From JAJTZA01 sp041744075 (GTDB lineage: Bacteria; Verrucomicrobiota; Verrucomicrobiia; Chthoniobacterales; Terrimicrobiaceae): a stretch of DNA of 64,000 nucleotides. Location: NCBI GenBank assembly GCA_041744075.1, contig JBGTLQ010000140.1:37344-101343 (forward strand). The letters are read 5' to 3'. Positions 41,702 to 51,014 of the stretch are shown here, piece by piece. Under the pieces are notes generated by a model. The model saw only the letters and a list, made by a program, of their open reading frames with translations, ran no database searches and was not told the origin of the DNA. Position numbers and translations under genes: made by a program. Numbering within the stretch: position 1 is the first letter of the stretch; every line of letters begins with the position of its first letter.

Positions 41702-42741
41702 AAACACCCGCCTTGCCTGCACCCACCGTTCTCCTCGTTGGTTTTCTCGGATCAGGGAAAACTACACTTCTGCGCAACCTCCTGCCTCTGCTGGAAGCAC
41801 GCGGCTTGGAGCCCTTCGTCGTCATCAACGATTATCAAAACGCGAAGATTGATGCGTCGGCCCTCAAATCCCTCGTCAAGGAGGTCATCCCACTCAATGG
41901 CAACTGCGTCTGTTGCGATTCCATTCATGAATTGATCAACACACTTCTTGATATGCCAGAAAAACCCAATCGTGTCGTGCTCATCGAAGCCAATGGCACG
42001 ACTGATCCTTTTTCCCTCATCGAACACCTCGTGGCTCACGTTCAGTTGAGGGTGAAGTTTTTTCCTTTGATCCAGGTCGGCCTAATTGATGTGAAACGCT
42101 GGCAAAAACGAGCGTGGCAAAATGACTTGGAACGGCTCCAGGCGGAAAGTGCCAGCCACCTATTCTTTACCCGTCTCGATAGCGAATCGGCGAAATCTAT
42201 CTCCCGCGTGCGAGCGGATCTCGAATGGATGAATCCCCGTGCGGTCGAAACAAGCCTCGCGGAATTGGCCGATGAGCTTTTAAGCCTTTCGAGAACACTT
42301 CCGAAACACCAGGAAGAGTTGAAATTCTCCGTCACTAAATCAAAAAATAAATTCTCCATCCGACCTCCGCAGCAAGATCGCCACCAGCTTTCTCATGGAT
42401 TTGTCGCTATCCAGATTGATTTGCCGAAAAAAGTTGATGGCTCCGTGCTCATGGCTTGGTTGCGCCAACTTTCCGCATCCGTTCTGCGGGTGAAGGGTGT
42501 TTGTCAACTCCTGGAACTCCCCGGCATTCATTTCGTATTTCAACGCACGGATGATACTCCGCCTCAACCTACGATGTTCCCTCTCTTGGAGGAGCCCATC
42601 ATTCCTCCGTGCGCGGTTTTGATCGGAGTCCGACTCGATGGGGAGGCATTGAGGCGGGATGCCGCCGCTTGTTTCGCCGCCGGAAAGGTGGCCATCGTGG
42701 AAGCAGGTCCTGTGGGCATCGGTATCCTCGAGCAATCATGA
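41698..42741 (+). CDS. COG0523 GTPase (copy 4)
   Basis: 347 residues. GFLGSGKTT, CxCC in GNCVCCDS, EANGTTDP; the NKxD position reads TRLD as in copy 1 (SRMD). C-terminal domain AIQIDLPKKVDGSVLMAWL and GIHFVFQRTDD. Copies 1 and 4 agree in order and in the ALVKEVIPLNGNCVCC / AKHVTPINGSCVCC region, so they form a separate subfamily within the island. Stop overlaps the next start. Confidence 0.87.
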   Translation: MKTPALPAPTVLLVGFLGSGKTTLLRNLLPLLEARGLEPFVVINDYQNAKIDASALKSLVKEVIPLNGNCVCCDSIHELINTLLDMPEKPNRVVLIEANGTTDPFSLIEHLVAHVQLRVKFFPLIQVGLIDVKRWQKRAWQNDLERLQAESASHLFFTRLDSESAKSISRVRADLEWMNPRAVETSLAELADELLSLSRTLPKHQEELKFSVTKSKNKFSIRPPQQDRHQLSHGFVAIQIDLPKKVDGSVLMAWLRQLSASVLRVKGVCQLLELPGIHFVFQRTDDTPPQPTMFPLLEEPIIPPCAVLIGVRLDGEALRRDAAACFAAGKVAIVEAGPVGIGILEQS

Positions 42742-43136
42742 ACCAAATCATTCAGCAAGCTCGCGAGGTAATCCATCGATGGATTGAAGCCCTAAACGAC
42801 AGGCGGGCAGATGCCGCCTCAAACCTTTACACGGAAGATGCACTTCTGCTTCCGACCTTCTCCCCACGGGCTTTGAGTGCCCCAGCCGACCGTCTGGATT
42901 ACTTCAAATCTCTCACTGGGCGTCCCGAACTCCGCGTGGAGCTTCATGATTCCACATTGAGATTCCTCCGACTGCCTGCCGACGTGGTGACTGTCAGTGG
43001 GATTTATCGGTTTTTGTTTGCGGTGGATGGTGAACCGCTCGCCTTTGAAGCCCGCTTTACCATGGTGCTGTCTCCCGCCGATCCGAACCCGATTCGCCAC
43101 CATCATTCGTCCCAAGTGCCGCGAGGGCTCACTTGA
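42738..43136 (+). CDS. SnoaL/NTF2-like (CaMKII association-type) domain protein
   Basis: 132 residues from ATG 42738, which overlaps the GTPase stop. NTF2-like fold pattern: IHRWIEALNDRRADAASNLY, DALLLPTFSP, FRxxLxR-type strands and a closing HHHSSQVPRG, close to the HHSS ending of DUF4440/CaMKII association-domain proteins. Some members have been seen near COG0523 genes. Binding or isomerase role not predictable. One base separates it from the next GTPase. Confidence 0.78.
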   Translation: MNQIIQQAREVIHRWIEALNDRRADAASNLYTEDALLLPTFSPRALSAPADRLDYFKSLTGRPELRVELHDSTLRFLRLPADVVTVSGIYRFLFAVDGEPLAFEARFTMVLSPADPNPIRHHHSSQVPRGLT

Positions 43137-44261
43137 ATGAAAACTACGCTTCTCACTGGCTTTCTCGGCGCGGGAAAGACGACTGCCCTCAAACGACTCC
43201 TGCGGGAAAAGGCGTCATCGGAAAAAGTCGGCGTAATCGTCAGCGACCTCAGCGAACTTGAAGTCGATGGTGAACTCATCCGAAACGGCGACATCGTTTC
43301 AGAAAAGAACGGGACCCTGGCAAGTTTTACGGGCGGTTCGCTAGACGAACACCACCGCAGCGCTTTTCTCGCCACACTGAACCAAATGCGCCGACTCGGA
43401 CTTGATCACATCCTGATCGAAGCCTCGGGCAGCGCCGACCCCGTCGCCATCATTGACATGCTATCGACCTCCTCCGACACCAAGCAGGGCGTCGTGGTCG
43501 CCTTGGTGGATGCCCGCGCGCTTCAACACGACTTCGATTTCGGCACAACACTCCTTGGCGGAACGCACACCGAGTCGCCCGCAACCCTTCTTCTCCTGCG
43601 GCAGTTGAAAGCCGCCGATGTAATCGCCCTGAGCAAAAGCGACCTTGTGGAAACATCGGCATTGGAAAAGATTCTCCGTAACCTTGGTCGGGTCAATCCC
43701 GCTGCGACCCTCACTACCTGCACCTACGGTAAGCTCGACTACCAGCTTCTCGCGGGACGCTCCCGCGCTTTTCAAAGTTCGTCGGAAACCAGCGTGCCAC
43801 TCACTCCCGAGACCTGCGACATCGGCAATACGGTCATTCGCGACCCGAGGCCCTTTCACCCTCAGCGATTCTACGAGCTCTTCCGGGATAGTCTGGGCAC
43901 TGGAATTTTCCGCACAAAAGGGTTTCTCTGGTTTGCGAGCCGTTCCGACGACGTGTTGCTGTGGAATCAAGCGGGGGGAGCCATGGGACTCGAATTTTTG
44001 GGCACCTGGCGTTCGGCCGTTCTCACCGATCCCCGGTTACTTCCGGAGGAGCGCCAGCAACTCGAAAAGCAAATCGCTAACGCGCACCCAATTTTTGGCG
44101 ACCGCGGCTGCGAACTCACCGTCATCGGAGCCCAGCGCGACCGTAAAATATTCTGCCACGAATTGCGCGAATGTTTTTGTACGAACATCGAAATCGGCCG
44201 GTGGAAAAGCGGTCAACCGTTCTCCGATCCATGGCCAAAGACCTTGAAAACAATGACCTGA
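43137..44261 (+). CDS. COG0523-type GTPase lacking the CxCC motif (copy 5)
   Basis: 374 residues with P-loop GFLGAGKTT, switch II EASGSADP, LSKSDLV and a full CobW_C domain (RPFHPQRFYELF, RTKGFLWFASR, CELTVIGAQRD). Where the other copies have GxCxCC, this one reads GTLASFTGGSLDEHHR: no cysteine at all, but acidic and His residues. Metal binding must differ or be lost. Overall closest to copy 3 (ZigA-like). Ends three bases before the sensor kinase gene. Confidence 0.87.
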   Translation: MKTTLLTGFLGAGKTTALKRLLREKASSEKVGVIVSDLSELEVDGELIRNGDIVSEKNGTLASFTGGSLDEHHRSAFLATLNQMRRLGLDHILIEASGSADPVAIIDMLSTSSDTKQGVVVALVDARALQHDFDFGTTLLGGTHTESPATLLLLRQLKAADVIALSKSDLVETSALEKILRNLGRVNPAATLTTCTYGKLDYQLLAGRSRAFQSSSETSVPLTPETCDIGNTVIRDPRPFHPQRFYELFRDSLGTGIFRTKGFLWFASRSDDVLLWNQAGGAMGLEFLGTWRSAVLTDPRLLPEERQQLEKQIANAHPIFGDRGCELTVIGAQRDRKIFCHELRECFCTNIEIGRWKSGQPFSDPWPKTLKTMT

Positions 44262-44264
44262 GAA

Positions 44265-45356
44265 ATGAAGAATTGGAAAACTGGATGGATGAGATTCTTT
44301 CGATATTGGAAATTTCCATCGCGAATCCCTCTTTTCTGGCGGGTCCAGATCGGCGGATGGCTGGCCGTTTCCATTTTCACGTTCCCGCTCAAATGGATTT
44401 CGCTGGAGGATATTCCCAGTTCGGCATTGGTGTCCCTTTTCCGCGACGGGATGGGATTTTTTGTTACGGCCGCGATGCGGCAGATTTATCTCCGGTTCAA
44501 TTGGGAACCTGCCCGCTTGCCAACTCTCGGTTGCTTGATGGCCGCTGTTTCGCTCGCTGGCGGAACCGTTCTCACCGGCTTCTCCCTGGCTTTTCACGAA
44601 TACCTCGACCTCCAGGAGGAAAAAGTTTTCACCCCCGCAGTCATCTTTGTGATGTTTTATTTCCGTGTCGGTCTGTGTGCAGCCTGGAGCCTACTCTATT
44701 TCATTTTCAAGCTGATGCGTGACAACGCCGACCGGAGTATTCAGCTCGCTCGCACCGAACGGGATCTGGCCAAAGCCGAACTTCATTTGCTGCGGGCACA
44801 AATGGATCCGCATTTCTTTTACAATGCCATGAATACAATTCTGGCTGGCATCGGAAAATCCAATGAGCCGCTCAAGACATTGGTGCGATCTTTGTCGCGA
44901 TATTTTCGATTTTCGCTGGAAACCCGGAACGACGAACGCGTCCCGCTGGGAAAGGAATTTGACGCCATTTCGGGGTATCTCGCCGTGGAAAAAGCCAGAT
45001 TTCGGGAAAAACTGGAAGTCGAGTGCCGCATCGACGAGGAGGCCAGGGATGCTTTGGTTCCCGGGATTGTGATCCAACCTCTGGTGGAAAATGCAATCAA
45101 ATACGGAAGGCGAACCTCACCCCGTCCTTTGATCGTTCACCTGATCGTTTCAAGTCTCGGAGCCGAGGAAGTGCAAGTAGAAGTGTCGAACACGGGAAAA
45201 TGGATCGAACCCAGTACCGCAAATAAGGTGGGAGGCGTCGGGTTGGAGAACCTGAAAGGACGCTTGAGCTTGCTGTATCCGGATTCCCACAGTTTCCGTG
45301 TTTCCCATGAGGACGGATGGGTTACCGTTCAAATCAGGATTGCCGTTACACCATGA
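44265..45356 (+). CDS. LytS/YehU-type sensor histidine kinase
   Basis: 363 residues. Four predicted membrane helices in the first 150 residues, no periplasmic sensor domain, then a His_kinase domain with AQMDPHFFYNAMNTI (phospho-His) and an HATPase with LVENAIKYG. Kinases of this class pair with LytTR regulators, as here (ATGA overlap). Because its start lies three bases after a COG0523 gene, it belongs to the zinc operon or reads through from it. Signal unknown. Confidence 0.88.
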   Translation: MKNWKTGWMRFFRYWKFPSRIPLFWRVQIGGWLAVSIFTFPLKWISLEDIPSSALVSLFRDGMGFFVTAAMRQIYLRFNWEPARLPTLGCLMAAVSLAGGTVLTGFSLAFHEYLDLQEEKVFTPAVIFVMFYFRVGLCAAWSLLYFIFKLMRDNADRSIQLARTERDLAKAELHLLRAQMDPHFFYNAMNTILAGIGKSNEPLKTLVRSLSRYFRFSLETRNDERVPLGKEFDAISGYLAVEKARFREKLEVECRIDEEARDALVPGIVIQPLVENAIKYGRRTSPRPLIVHLIVSSLGAEEVQVEVSNTGKWIEPSTANKVGGVGLENLKGRLSLLYPDSHSFRVSHEDGWVTVQIRIAVTP

Positions 45357-46090
45357 GCGTCCTGCAATTTCGCGCCGTAATCATTGATGACGAGGCCCCG
45401 GCGAGGGAGGTGTTACGTGATCTTTTGGCCGCCCATCCCAATGTTCGGGTGATTGGGGAAGCCGATTCCGTGGCCAACGCCGTTACTCTCTGCCGTGATC
45501 TCAATCCAGATCTTTTGTTTCTTGATGTCCAGATGGAGGATGGCGAGGGATTTGACGTGCTTCCGCAAATCAACTCACTCCCCGCGATCATTTTTGTGAC
45601 GGCCTTCGACCGGTTCGCCATGCGAGCTTTTGCCGTCAACGCGGTAAACTATCTGCTGAAACCCGTCGATCCGATGGAGCTATCCCATAGCCTGCAACGC
45701 ATCGTGCGCCAGCCCCAATCCGCGGCCACGCAACTATTGGGCGAAGACGACAGGATCGATCTGCAAGGGGACAAAAAGCGACGTTTCGCCTATCTTGCAG
45801 AAATCAGTGGAATCGACGGGTGGGGAAACTATTCCATCGTCCGATTTATCGACGGAGACCACCTCATGATGCGGCGGAGTATGACAGAATGGGAGGCTAT
45901 CTTACCGAAAAAAATGTTCTGCCGCCCGCATCGTTCGGTCTTCATCAATGTCGATGCGATTGAAAGTATTTCCATAATAGGCAAGGACAAGATGCAAGTG
46001 ACCATCAAGGGATTCCCAAAAACTGTTCAGCTTGGCCGTCGGGCGGCGGCCAACTTCAAGAGCGCCCTCAGGCAGCCAAATCTGCTGTGA
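45353..46090 (+). CDS. LytTR-type response regulator
   Basis: 245 residues from ATG 45353. Receiver domain with acidic pocket (IIDDEAPA), phospho-Asp in LLFLDVQMEDG, conserved Thr/Lys (VTAFD, LLKPVD), then a LytTR DNA-binding domain (KKMFCRPHRSVFINVDAIE). Targets likely include genes of this element; two direct repeats typical of LytTR sites were not pinned down. Last gene of the metal operon, followed by the conjugation regulator. Confidence 0.9.
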   Translation: MSVLQFRAVIIDDEAPAREVLRDLLAAHPNVRVIGEADSVANAVTLCRDLNPDLLFLDVQMEDGEGFDVLPQINSLPAIIFVTAFDRFAMRAFAVNAVNYLLKPVDPMELSHSLQRIVRQPQSAATQLLGEDDRIDLQGDKKRRFAYLAEISGIDGWGNYSIVRFIDGDHLMMRRSMTEWEAILPKKMFCRPHRSVFINVDAIESISIIGKDKMQVTIKGFPKTVQLGRRAAANFKSALRQPNLL

Positions 46091-46189
46091 CGAACGGTCG
46101 ATAATATACCGGTCCGTCACTGAGACGGACACATTCATCACACTTCCCCTGACGGGTTTACTGTTTCGGGGGAGCGGTTTCTCAAGACC

Positions 46190-46555
46190 ATGAGAAATCG
46201 AAATGTTATCGGACCCCAAATTCGCCGGCTGCGCAGCCGCCGGGAAATGTCGCAAAACGACCTTGCCATCAAACTGCAAATCCTCGGGATGGACGAGGCC
46301 ACGCGAGGCAAAGTTTCAAAAATCGAAGCGAGACGCGTCTGTGTCGCCGACGATGATCTGATCTTCCTCGCCCGCGCTCTTGGGGTGCATACCGAGGAAC
46401 TTTATCCCGAGTTCATTCGGGGTGCCAAGCGGCTTTACGAGGCCATTTGCCAAGCCAAGGAATCCCGCTACGGCATCTTGCTTTTGCTGATTGCAAGTTG
46501 CTCCCAAACGGGAGCAGGTGCCCTCAAATTTGCTGCGAGTATCGCGAGCGTATGA
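46190..46555 (+). CDS. XRE-family regulator at the head of the T4SS operon
   Basis: 121 residues. Helix-turn-helix: IGPQIRRLRSRREMSQNDLA, with KVSKIEARRVCVADDDLIFL completing the XRE fold. Its 3' end contains the GCTCCC-N4-GGGAGC dyad and its stop overlaps the VirB2-like start. Candidate repressor that binds the three dyads found in the two elements (inference). Confidence 0.82.
   Translation: MRNRNVIGPQIRRLRSRREMSQNDLAIKLQILGMDEATRGKVSKIEARRVCVADDDLIFLARALGVHTEELYPEFIRGAKRLYEAICQAKESRYGILLLLIASCSQTGAGALKFAASIASV
46500..46515. promoter_or_regulatory. GCTCCC-N4-GGGAGC dyad, copy 2
   Basis: Lies within the end of the XRE gene, 52 bases before ATG 46552 of the virB2-like gene; the flank AAGTTGCTCCC is shared with copy 1. 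Confidence 0.6.
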
Positions 46556-46800
46556 AAACACTCATCCTCGCTCAAGCATCCCTCGACGGCGCAATGTCCG
46601 AAGGTCTCGGAATCATTGCAAAGTTCCTCTTCATCATCGCGGTTGTCGTCATCGCTCACGGCGGATGGCAGATCCGCTCCGGTAATGCCGACCAGGGCAA
46701 GATGTCCATCGTCGGCGGTCTGATGCTCGGCCTCGCCGTGGTGATCGCCGAAGCCCTCTTCAACGCGGGGGGCATGCCCACCATCAGCATTTCTCAGTAA
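46552..46800 (+). CDS. virB2: VirB2/TrbC-like pilin
   Basis: 82 residues with two hydrophobic helices (AKFLFIIAVVVIAHGGWQI and MLGLAVVIAEALF) separated by a short basic loop, the layout of VirB2-type pilins. First structural gene before VirB3 and VirB4, matching standard order. Stop overlaps the VirB3-like start (TAATG). Confidence 0.8.
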   Translation: MKTLILAQASLDGAMSEGLGIIAKFLFIIAVVVIAHGGWQIRSGNADQGKMSIVGGLMLGLAVVIAEALFNAGGMPTISISQ

Positions 46801-47144
46801 TGAGCAAAGGCATCGTACCAACCCACGCCGGAGACGACAGCGACGGCAAGATTTGGGGCATCGAAGGCATGAACCTCCTGTTCATGCTCGGCGGTCTCCT
46901 GATCGGAATCGGACTTGCGCTTGTCCTCTCGCGCCAAAACACGCCGACCTTGAGTGTCAGCGTTGGCGCGGCGCCCCTTGCGCTCGTCACGGTTTACGTC
47001 TTCGCCTTTCGCCAGGGCAAACCCAAAGCCTTTGACACCGATTGGCTGGAAACCCGGGCGAACGGTTCTGGCTGGATGCCCCCTCCCCTTCAACGTCTCA
47101 ACCCTCTTAATTCCCATGCAAGCACCCAACGGCTGGTTCACTGA
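46800..47144 (+). CDS. virB3: VirB3-like protein
   Basis: 114 residues with one or two membrane helices (MNLLFMLGGLLIGIGLALVL, PLALVTVYVFAF). Position between pilin and VirB4 fits VirB3. The last 29 bases overlap the VirB4 gene. Confidence 0.7.
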   Translation: MSKGIVPTHAGDDSDGKIWGIEGMNLLFMLGGLLIGIGLALVLSRQNTPTLSVSVGAAPLALVTVYVFAFRQGKPKAFDTDWLETRANGSGWMPPPLQRLNPLNSHASTQRLVH

Positions 47145-49812
47145 AAATCTCATCGTCTGGAACGACCTGGATAAACGCGGTTTTGTTTCCAAGGGCTTTG
47201 TTCTGGATGTTCCTGACCTGCGTCACGCAAGCGAACACGCGCTTGATCAATTCTACGGCTCCGTCCGGCAATTCCTCCACACGTTGGACGAGTCTACTCG
47301 TGCCCAACTCCGCTGGTCCGTGGATTCCGATTACCGCGACGAATTGCTCGCTTATCATACCGTAACGGAAAAGCGCTGCGAGCCAGCTTCCTGGCCTGCC
47401 ATCACCCGCAACGAACGGTTCAACCGCTATTGGCGGGCCATGCAGGACGGCAAACTGCGTCGGGAAAAGCTCGTGCTTTTCCTCTCCAAGCCGATTGGCG
47501 TCAATCCACCGGCGGGCGCAAATCAGGATCTTTTGCAGGAACACTACAAACGGATTCTGGCGCAGTATGGGGAGGGATTCGACCAGCATGGGCGCGTTCT
47601 CTCGTCTCTACTGGAACCGCACGGGGGTCGTATCACCCCCATGACGACGGCAGATTTGTTCCGGTATTACGCCGCGTTTTTCAATCCGTCCTATCTTCGC
47701 CGCGACAACTACGACCCCATCGGCCAGTTCCGCGAAGAGGAAACCATTCATCAAAATTGCTGGCACCAGGGGGTCCAGGCCGGGAAAGCCTTTGGCTTCT
47801 TTTCGGACGGGTTTTATCACAACCTCATCATTCTGAAGCGCCGTCCCCAGCGGACCCGGCGCGGGATTTTCTGGGCGGTGACTTCGTTGCCGTTTCTGGA
47901 TTACTCCATCACGGTCAATCTGTATCCGCAGAACGTCCGTAAGGAAATCGGTCGGGCGGAACGCTCGCTGGAGAGGGTGCGGGGCGATTATGCGGCTGAG
48001 GGCAAACACTCGCTGCTCACGTCGAAAGCGGTCAAGGAAGAGCGCATCCGCAATCTCGCCCAAGGGGACGTTGTCCCTTTCCTGTATGACTATGTGGTTC
48101 ATGTTTGGGATTCCACCGAGGACGGACTGATTTCCAAAACCCGGCAGATCGAAACCGCCTTCGGGCAAATGGAGGATGCCCAGAGCTGGACCAGCAATCT
48201 TTCCTCCGCCGCCACCACCAAGAACATTTGGTTCCAGACCTGGCCGGGGTGGCTCTGGGGCAAATACACCCATCACGCCGACAAAGGACTGGATGAATGG
48301 CTGGCCGACATCCTGCCGTTTTCATCCACCTTCACCGGACACCTTGAGGGCGCGGAAGCTCTCTATGACGGCAGCAATCGAAACCTGATTGGGGTTCGCA
48401 ATTTTCTTTCGGGCACACCACAACTTGCCGTGCTTCTCGGCATGACCCGGGCCGGAAAATCCGCATTCATGGCGGACCTGCTTTCGCAGGCTGACCCATA
48501 TTACGATTTCACTCTCATCGTCGAGGAAGGACTTTCTTACGGGATCTGGACGCAGGCGCAGGGTCACACGCCCATTGTCATTCAGCCGGACGGCGACCTT
48601 TGTTTGAACTATTTCGACACGCAGGGCGCACCACTAACCAATCTGCAAATCACCACCGCTGCCGCGCTGGTGGCGAAGATGGCGGGAAATCCCGCCGATG
48701 AAGACAAGCGATGCCTGCGAGTTGCTCAGATTACTCAGTATATCGAGCAACTTTACACGGATCGTTTTGACGAGTGGATTGGTGAGGACGCTTCGCGGCT
48801 CGATCTGGTTGCGCGACATGCCCTCGCCACCCTGGCTTACAAGAAGGCCCACATGCCGATTTCGGCAACCTTCGTCGAAGCGTGGGCGGAGTTACGTCAT
48901 TCAGTTTCCCCTGAGCAACGGGAACGGCTGATCGCGACCCCAACTGCCGGGGACGTTTCCCGGTTCATCCAATCGCCCGACACCGAGCGGTATGTTCGCA
49001 ATGCGGCCTTCGCATTCTTCCGAGCCGAGGACTATCCGACTCACGACATGCTCCAGCAAATGATGCTGGTGGCTCCGTTTCCAGAGCACAACCGCGACGA
49101 AATCAACCACCTGGCCACTTTACTGGCTCCGTGGAACGAGCAGCGTCTGGTTTGCGGGCATTCCACCCTATCCATTACCGGCAGGATCGCGCATTTCGAT
49201 CTGACATACATTCCCGAGTCGAATCGTCAGTTGAAGGAACTCGCCGGGTTCCTCATCGCCAACTACGGGCGCCAACACATTATTACCCTGCCACGCGGAG
49301 CGCGGAAGCGCGTGATTTTCGAGGAGGTGGCCAGAACGCTGGATATTCCCGGTGGAGAGCAGCTCGTTTCGGAATTCTACGCCCAACTCTCAAAGTTCTC
49401 CACCTGGATCATCAGTATCGTCCAACAGTACAGCCGGTTCCAACGCTCGGGCATTCGCCCCATCGTTTTTGGCAACGCCAAGCAGTTCTTTTTCACCCGG
49501 ATGAACGACCGCCGCGATATTGAGGATGTCGCCAAGGACATTAATTTGTCCGAGACGACCAAGGAGGCGATTTCCCGGTACCCGCTGCCGGAGCATTTGC
49601 CGGACAATAACAAATACGCCGCGCTGACGTACTACCACCTCGACGTTCAGGAACCGCTCTGCGGGACAATTCATAACCGGGTTTCCCCGGAAATGCTCTT
49701 CTGCTCTTCCTCGACCGGGGAAGACTTCGACAACCGGAGCCGTCTGCTCCGCAACCATCCCAACATCGTCAGCGGAATTCTCTCGGAATCCGCCGTTTCT
49801 TCCAACCCCTGA
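47116..49812 (+). CDS. virB4: VirB4-family secretion ATPase
   Basis: 898 residues from ATG 47116; the frame continues upstream only as overlap with VirB3. Walker A GMTRAGKSAF near residue 440, a VirB4-type C-terminal ATPase half (RKRVIFEEVARTL as Walker B region, WIISIVQQYSRF), and an N-terminal CagE/TrbE-like half. Hexameric energiser of pilus assembly and transfer. Some length above the 800-residue norm. Confidence 0.92.
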   Translation: MQAPNGWFTENLIVWNDLDKRGFVSKGFVLDVPDLRHASEHALDQFYGSVRQFLHTLDESTRAQLRWSVDSDYRDELLAYHTVTEKRCEPASWPAITRNERFNRYWRAMQDGKLRREKLVLFLSKPIGVNPPAGANQDLLQEHYKRILAQYGEGFDQHGRVLSSLLEPHGGRITPMTTADLFRYYAAFFNPSYLRRDNYDPIGQFREEETIHQNCWHQGVQAGKAFGFFSDGFYHNLIILKRRPQRTRRGIFWAVTSLPFLDYSITVNLYPQNVRKEIGRAERSLERVRGDYAAEGKHSLLTSKAVKEERIRNLAQGDVVPFLYDYVVHVWDSTEDGLISKTRQIETAFGQMEDAQSWTSNLSSAATTKNIWFQTWPGWLWGKYTHHADKGLDEWLADILPFSSTFTGHLEGAEALYDGSNRNLIGVRNFLSGTPQLAVLLGMTRAGKSAFMADLLSQADPYYDFTLIVEEGLSYGIWTQAQGHTPIVIQPDGDLCLNYFDTQGAPLTNLQITTAAALVAKMAGNPADEDKRCLRVAQITQYIEQLYTDRFDEWIGEDASRLDLVARHALATLAYKKAHMPISATFVEAWAELRHSVSPEQRERLIATPTAGDVSRFIQSPDTERYVRNAAFAFFRAEDYPTHDMLQQMMLVAPFPEHNRDEINHLATLLAPWNEQRLVCGHSTLSITGRIAHFDLTYIPESNRQLKELAGFLIANYGRQHIITLPRGARKRVIFEEVARTLDIPGGEQLVSEFYAQLSKFSTWIISIVQQYSRFQRSGIRPIVFGNAKQFFFTRMNDRRDIEDVAKDINLSETTKEAISRYPLPEHLPDNNKYAALTYYHLDVQEPLCGTIHNRVSPEMLFCSSSTGEDFDNRSRLLRNHPNIVSGILSESAVSSNP

Positions 49813-49818
49813 TCACTT

Positions 49819-50109
49819 ATGAAAATTGCCCTTAGGAAAATAAATAACGTCCTCGCTTCTTTCGCGTGGTGCGGAGTCATCACGCTTCTCTTCCCGGCGT
49901 GCGCCTCGCGCTCGCAATTCGAAAAGGGATACGAACGCGGTTCCGCCGACACCGTGAAGCGCCAGTATTGGATTTTGCAGGACATGCAAAAACGTTCCGA
50001 GGCCAAGCCGGAACGGCGCGTGTCCTTGTACCGTATTCCGATCACCCCGGACCCAGCCGCCACGGTGAAAACTGTCCCCTACGAAATCACACTTCCCGTC
50101 ATTCAATAA
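49819..50109 (+). CDS. Small transfer lipoprotein (VirB7-like position)
   Basis: 96 residues with lipoprotein signal ending FPAC (lipidated Cys in PACASRSQ), then EKGYERGSADTVKRQYW. Short lipoproteins between VirB4 and VirB5/B6 commonly stabilise the outer-membrane ring. Family not assigned. Confidence 0.7.
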   Translation: MKIALRKINNVLASFAWCGVITLLFPACASRSQFEKGYERGSADTVKRQYWILQDMQKRSEAKPERRVSLYRIPITPDPAATVKTVPYEITLPVIQ

Positions 50110-50132
50110 CCTCATCCTTTCCACCCATCGCC

Positions 50133-51014
50133 ATGAAAAAGCCCATTGTCATCGTCACCGCCGCAATCACTGCGATTTCCACGCCCGCCACTCACGCGCA
50201 GATCGTCGTCGCCGCTCCAGGCGTCGAGGCTCGCCAAGACCAAAAGAACATTTTCGATATTCTAAAATATTCGTGGGAGCAGGCCAAGTGGGCCGAAAAA
50301 CTTGCCACCCTTCACAACACGCTAACCACCGTGCGCGAGCACTTGGAAACCGCCAATCAGGTGAAGGCGGCTATTGGGGATCCAGTCGCCGCGATTGCCT
50401 TGATTGATAACGGTCTATTTTCCGGCTACATGGAGGATTCCGGGATCGCCGATACGCTGGGCGAGCTGGCCGGCATTGCCCAGGAGGGGGCGGAACTTTC
50501 CGCCACGATTCAGGAGTTGTTCGAGCCCATCAATCTGGACTCGTGGAAAAACCTCGCCCTCGACACGACTCGCTGTTTCGACGGCATCGCATCTTTTCGG
50601 GATCCGGGAGATCCTTTGAAGCGGTTCCGCGCGGTGGACAACGCATTCTCGCGTTTTGAAATCCTCCTCGGGCGGGCGCAGAACAAACGCAAGGTTCTCA
50701 ACCGGCAGATCGCCCGACTCAATACCCAGTTGAAGAACGCCCAGGACGACGCCGAGGTGCAGAAGCTCGTCGGATCTCTTTCCACGGCTCAGACCGCGCT
50801 CGATGACTTGGACGACATGGTTGATACGGCACAAGGCCAGGTGAACCTGATCCACACTCTCAACCAAAACCGGAAGGATTCCGAGGAAGTCGCCGCCGAG
50901 GAAATAAGCCGGGAGCGCAACCGCGAACTCTCCCGCATGGCTGCCGAGGCCGAGGCAGAATTGGAACTCCCCAACTTCAACACCGCAAACAACGACCTCC
51001 CCCCCGGTTTCTAA
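50133..51014 (+). CDS. virB5: VirB5/TrbJ-like protein
   Basis: 293 residues with signal peptide (IVTAAITAISTPATHA) and a long helical, coiled-coil body (LHNTLTTVREHLETANQ, RKVLNRQIARLNTQLKNAQ) as in TrbJ/VirB5, minor pilus components. A strong hairpin terminator follows directly. Confidence 0.78.
   Translation: MKKPIVIVTAAITAISTPATHAQIVVAAPGVEARQDQKNIFDILKYSWEQAKWAEKLATLHNTLTTVREHLETANQVKAAIGDPVAAIALIDNGLFSGYMEDSGIADTLGELAGIAQEGAELSATIQELFEPINLDSWKNLALDTTRCFDGIASFRDPGDPLKRFRAVDNAFSRFEILLGRAQNKRKVLNRQIARLNTQLKNAQDDAEVQKLVGSLSTAQTALDDLDDMVDTAQGQVNLIHTLNQNRKDSEEVAAEEISRERNRELSRMAAEAEAELELPNFNTANNDLPPGF

Noticed and set aside
46083..46116. Dyad TGACG...CGTCA after the response-regulator gene
   Set aside because: Arms are imperfect and no T-run follows; could be a weak terminator or nothing.
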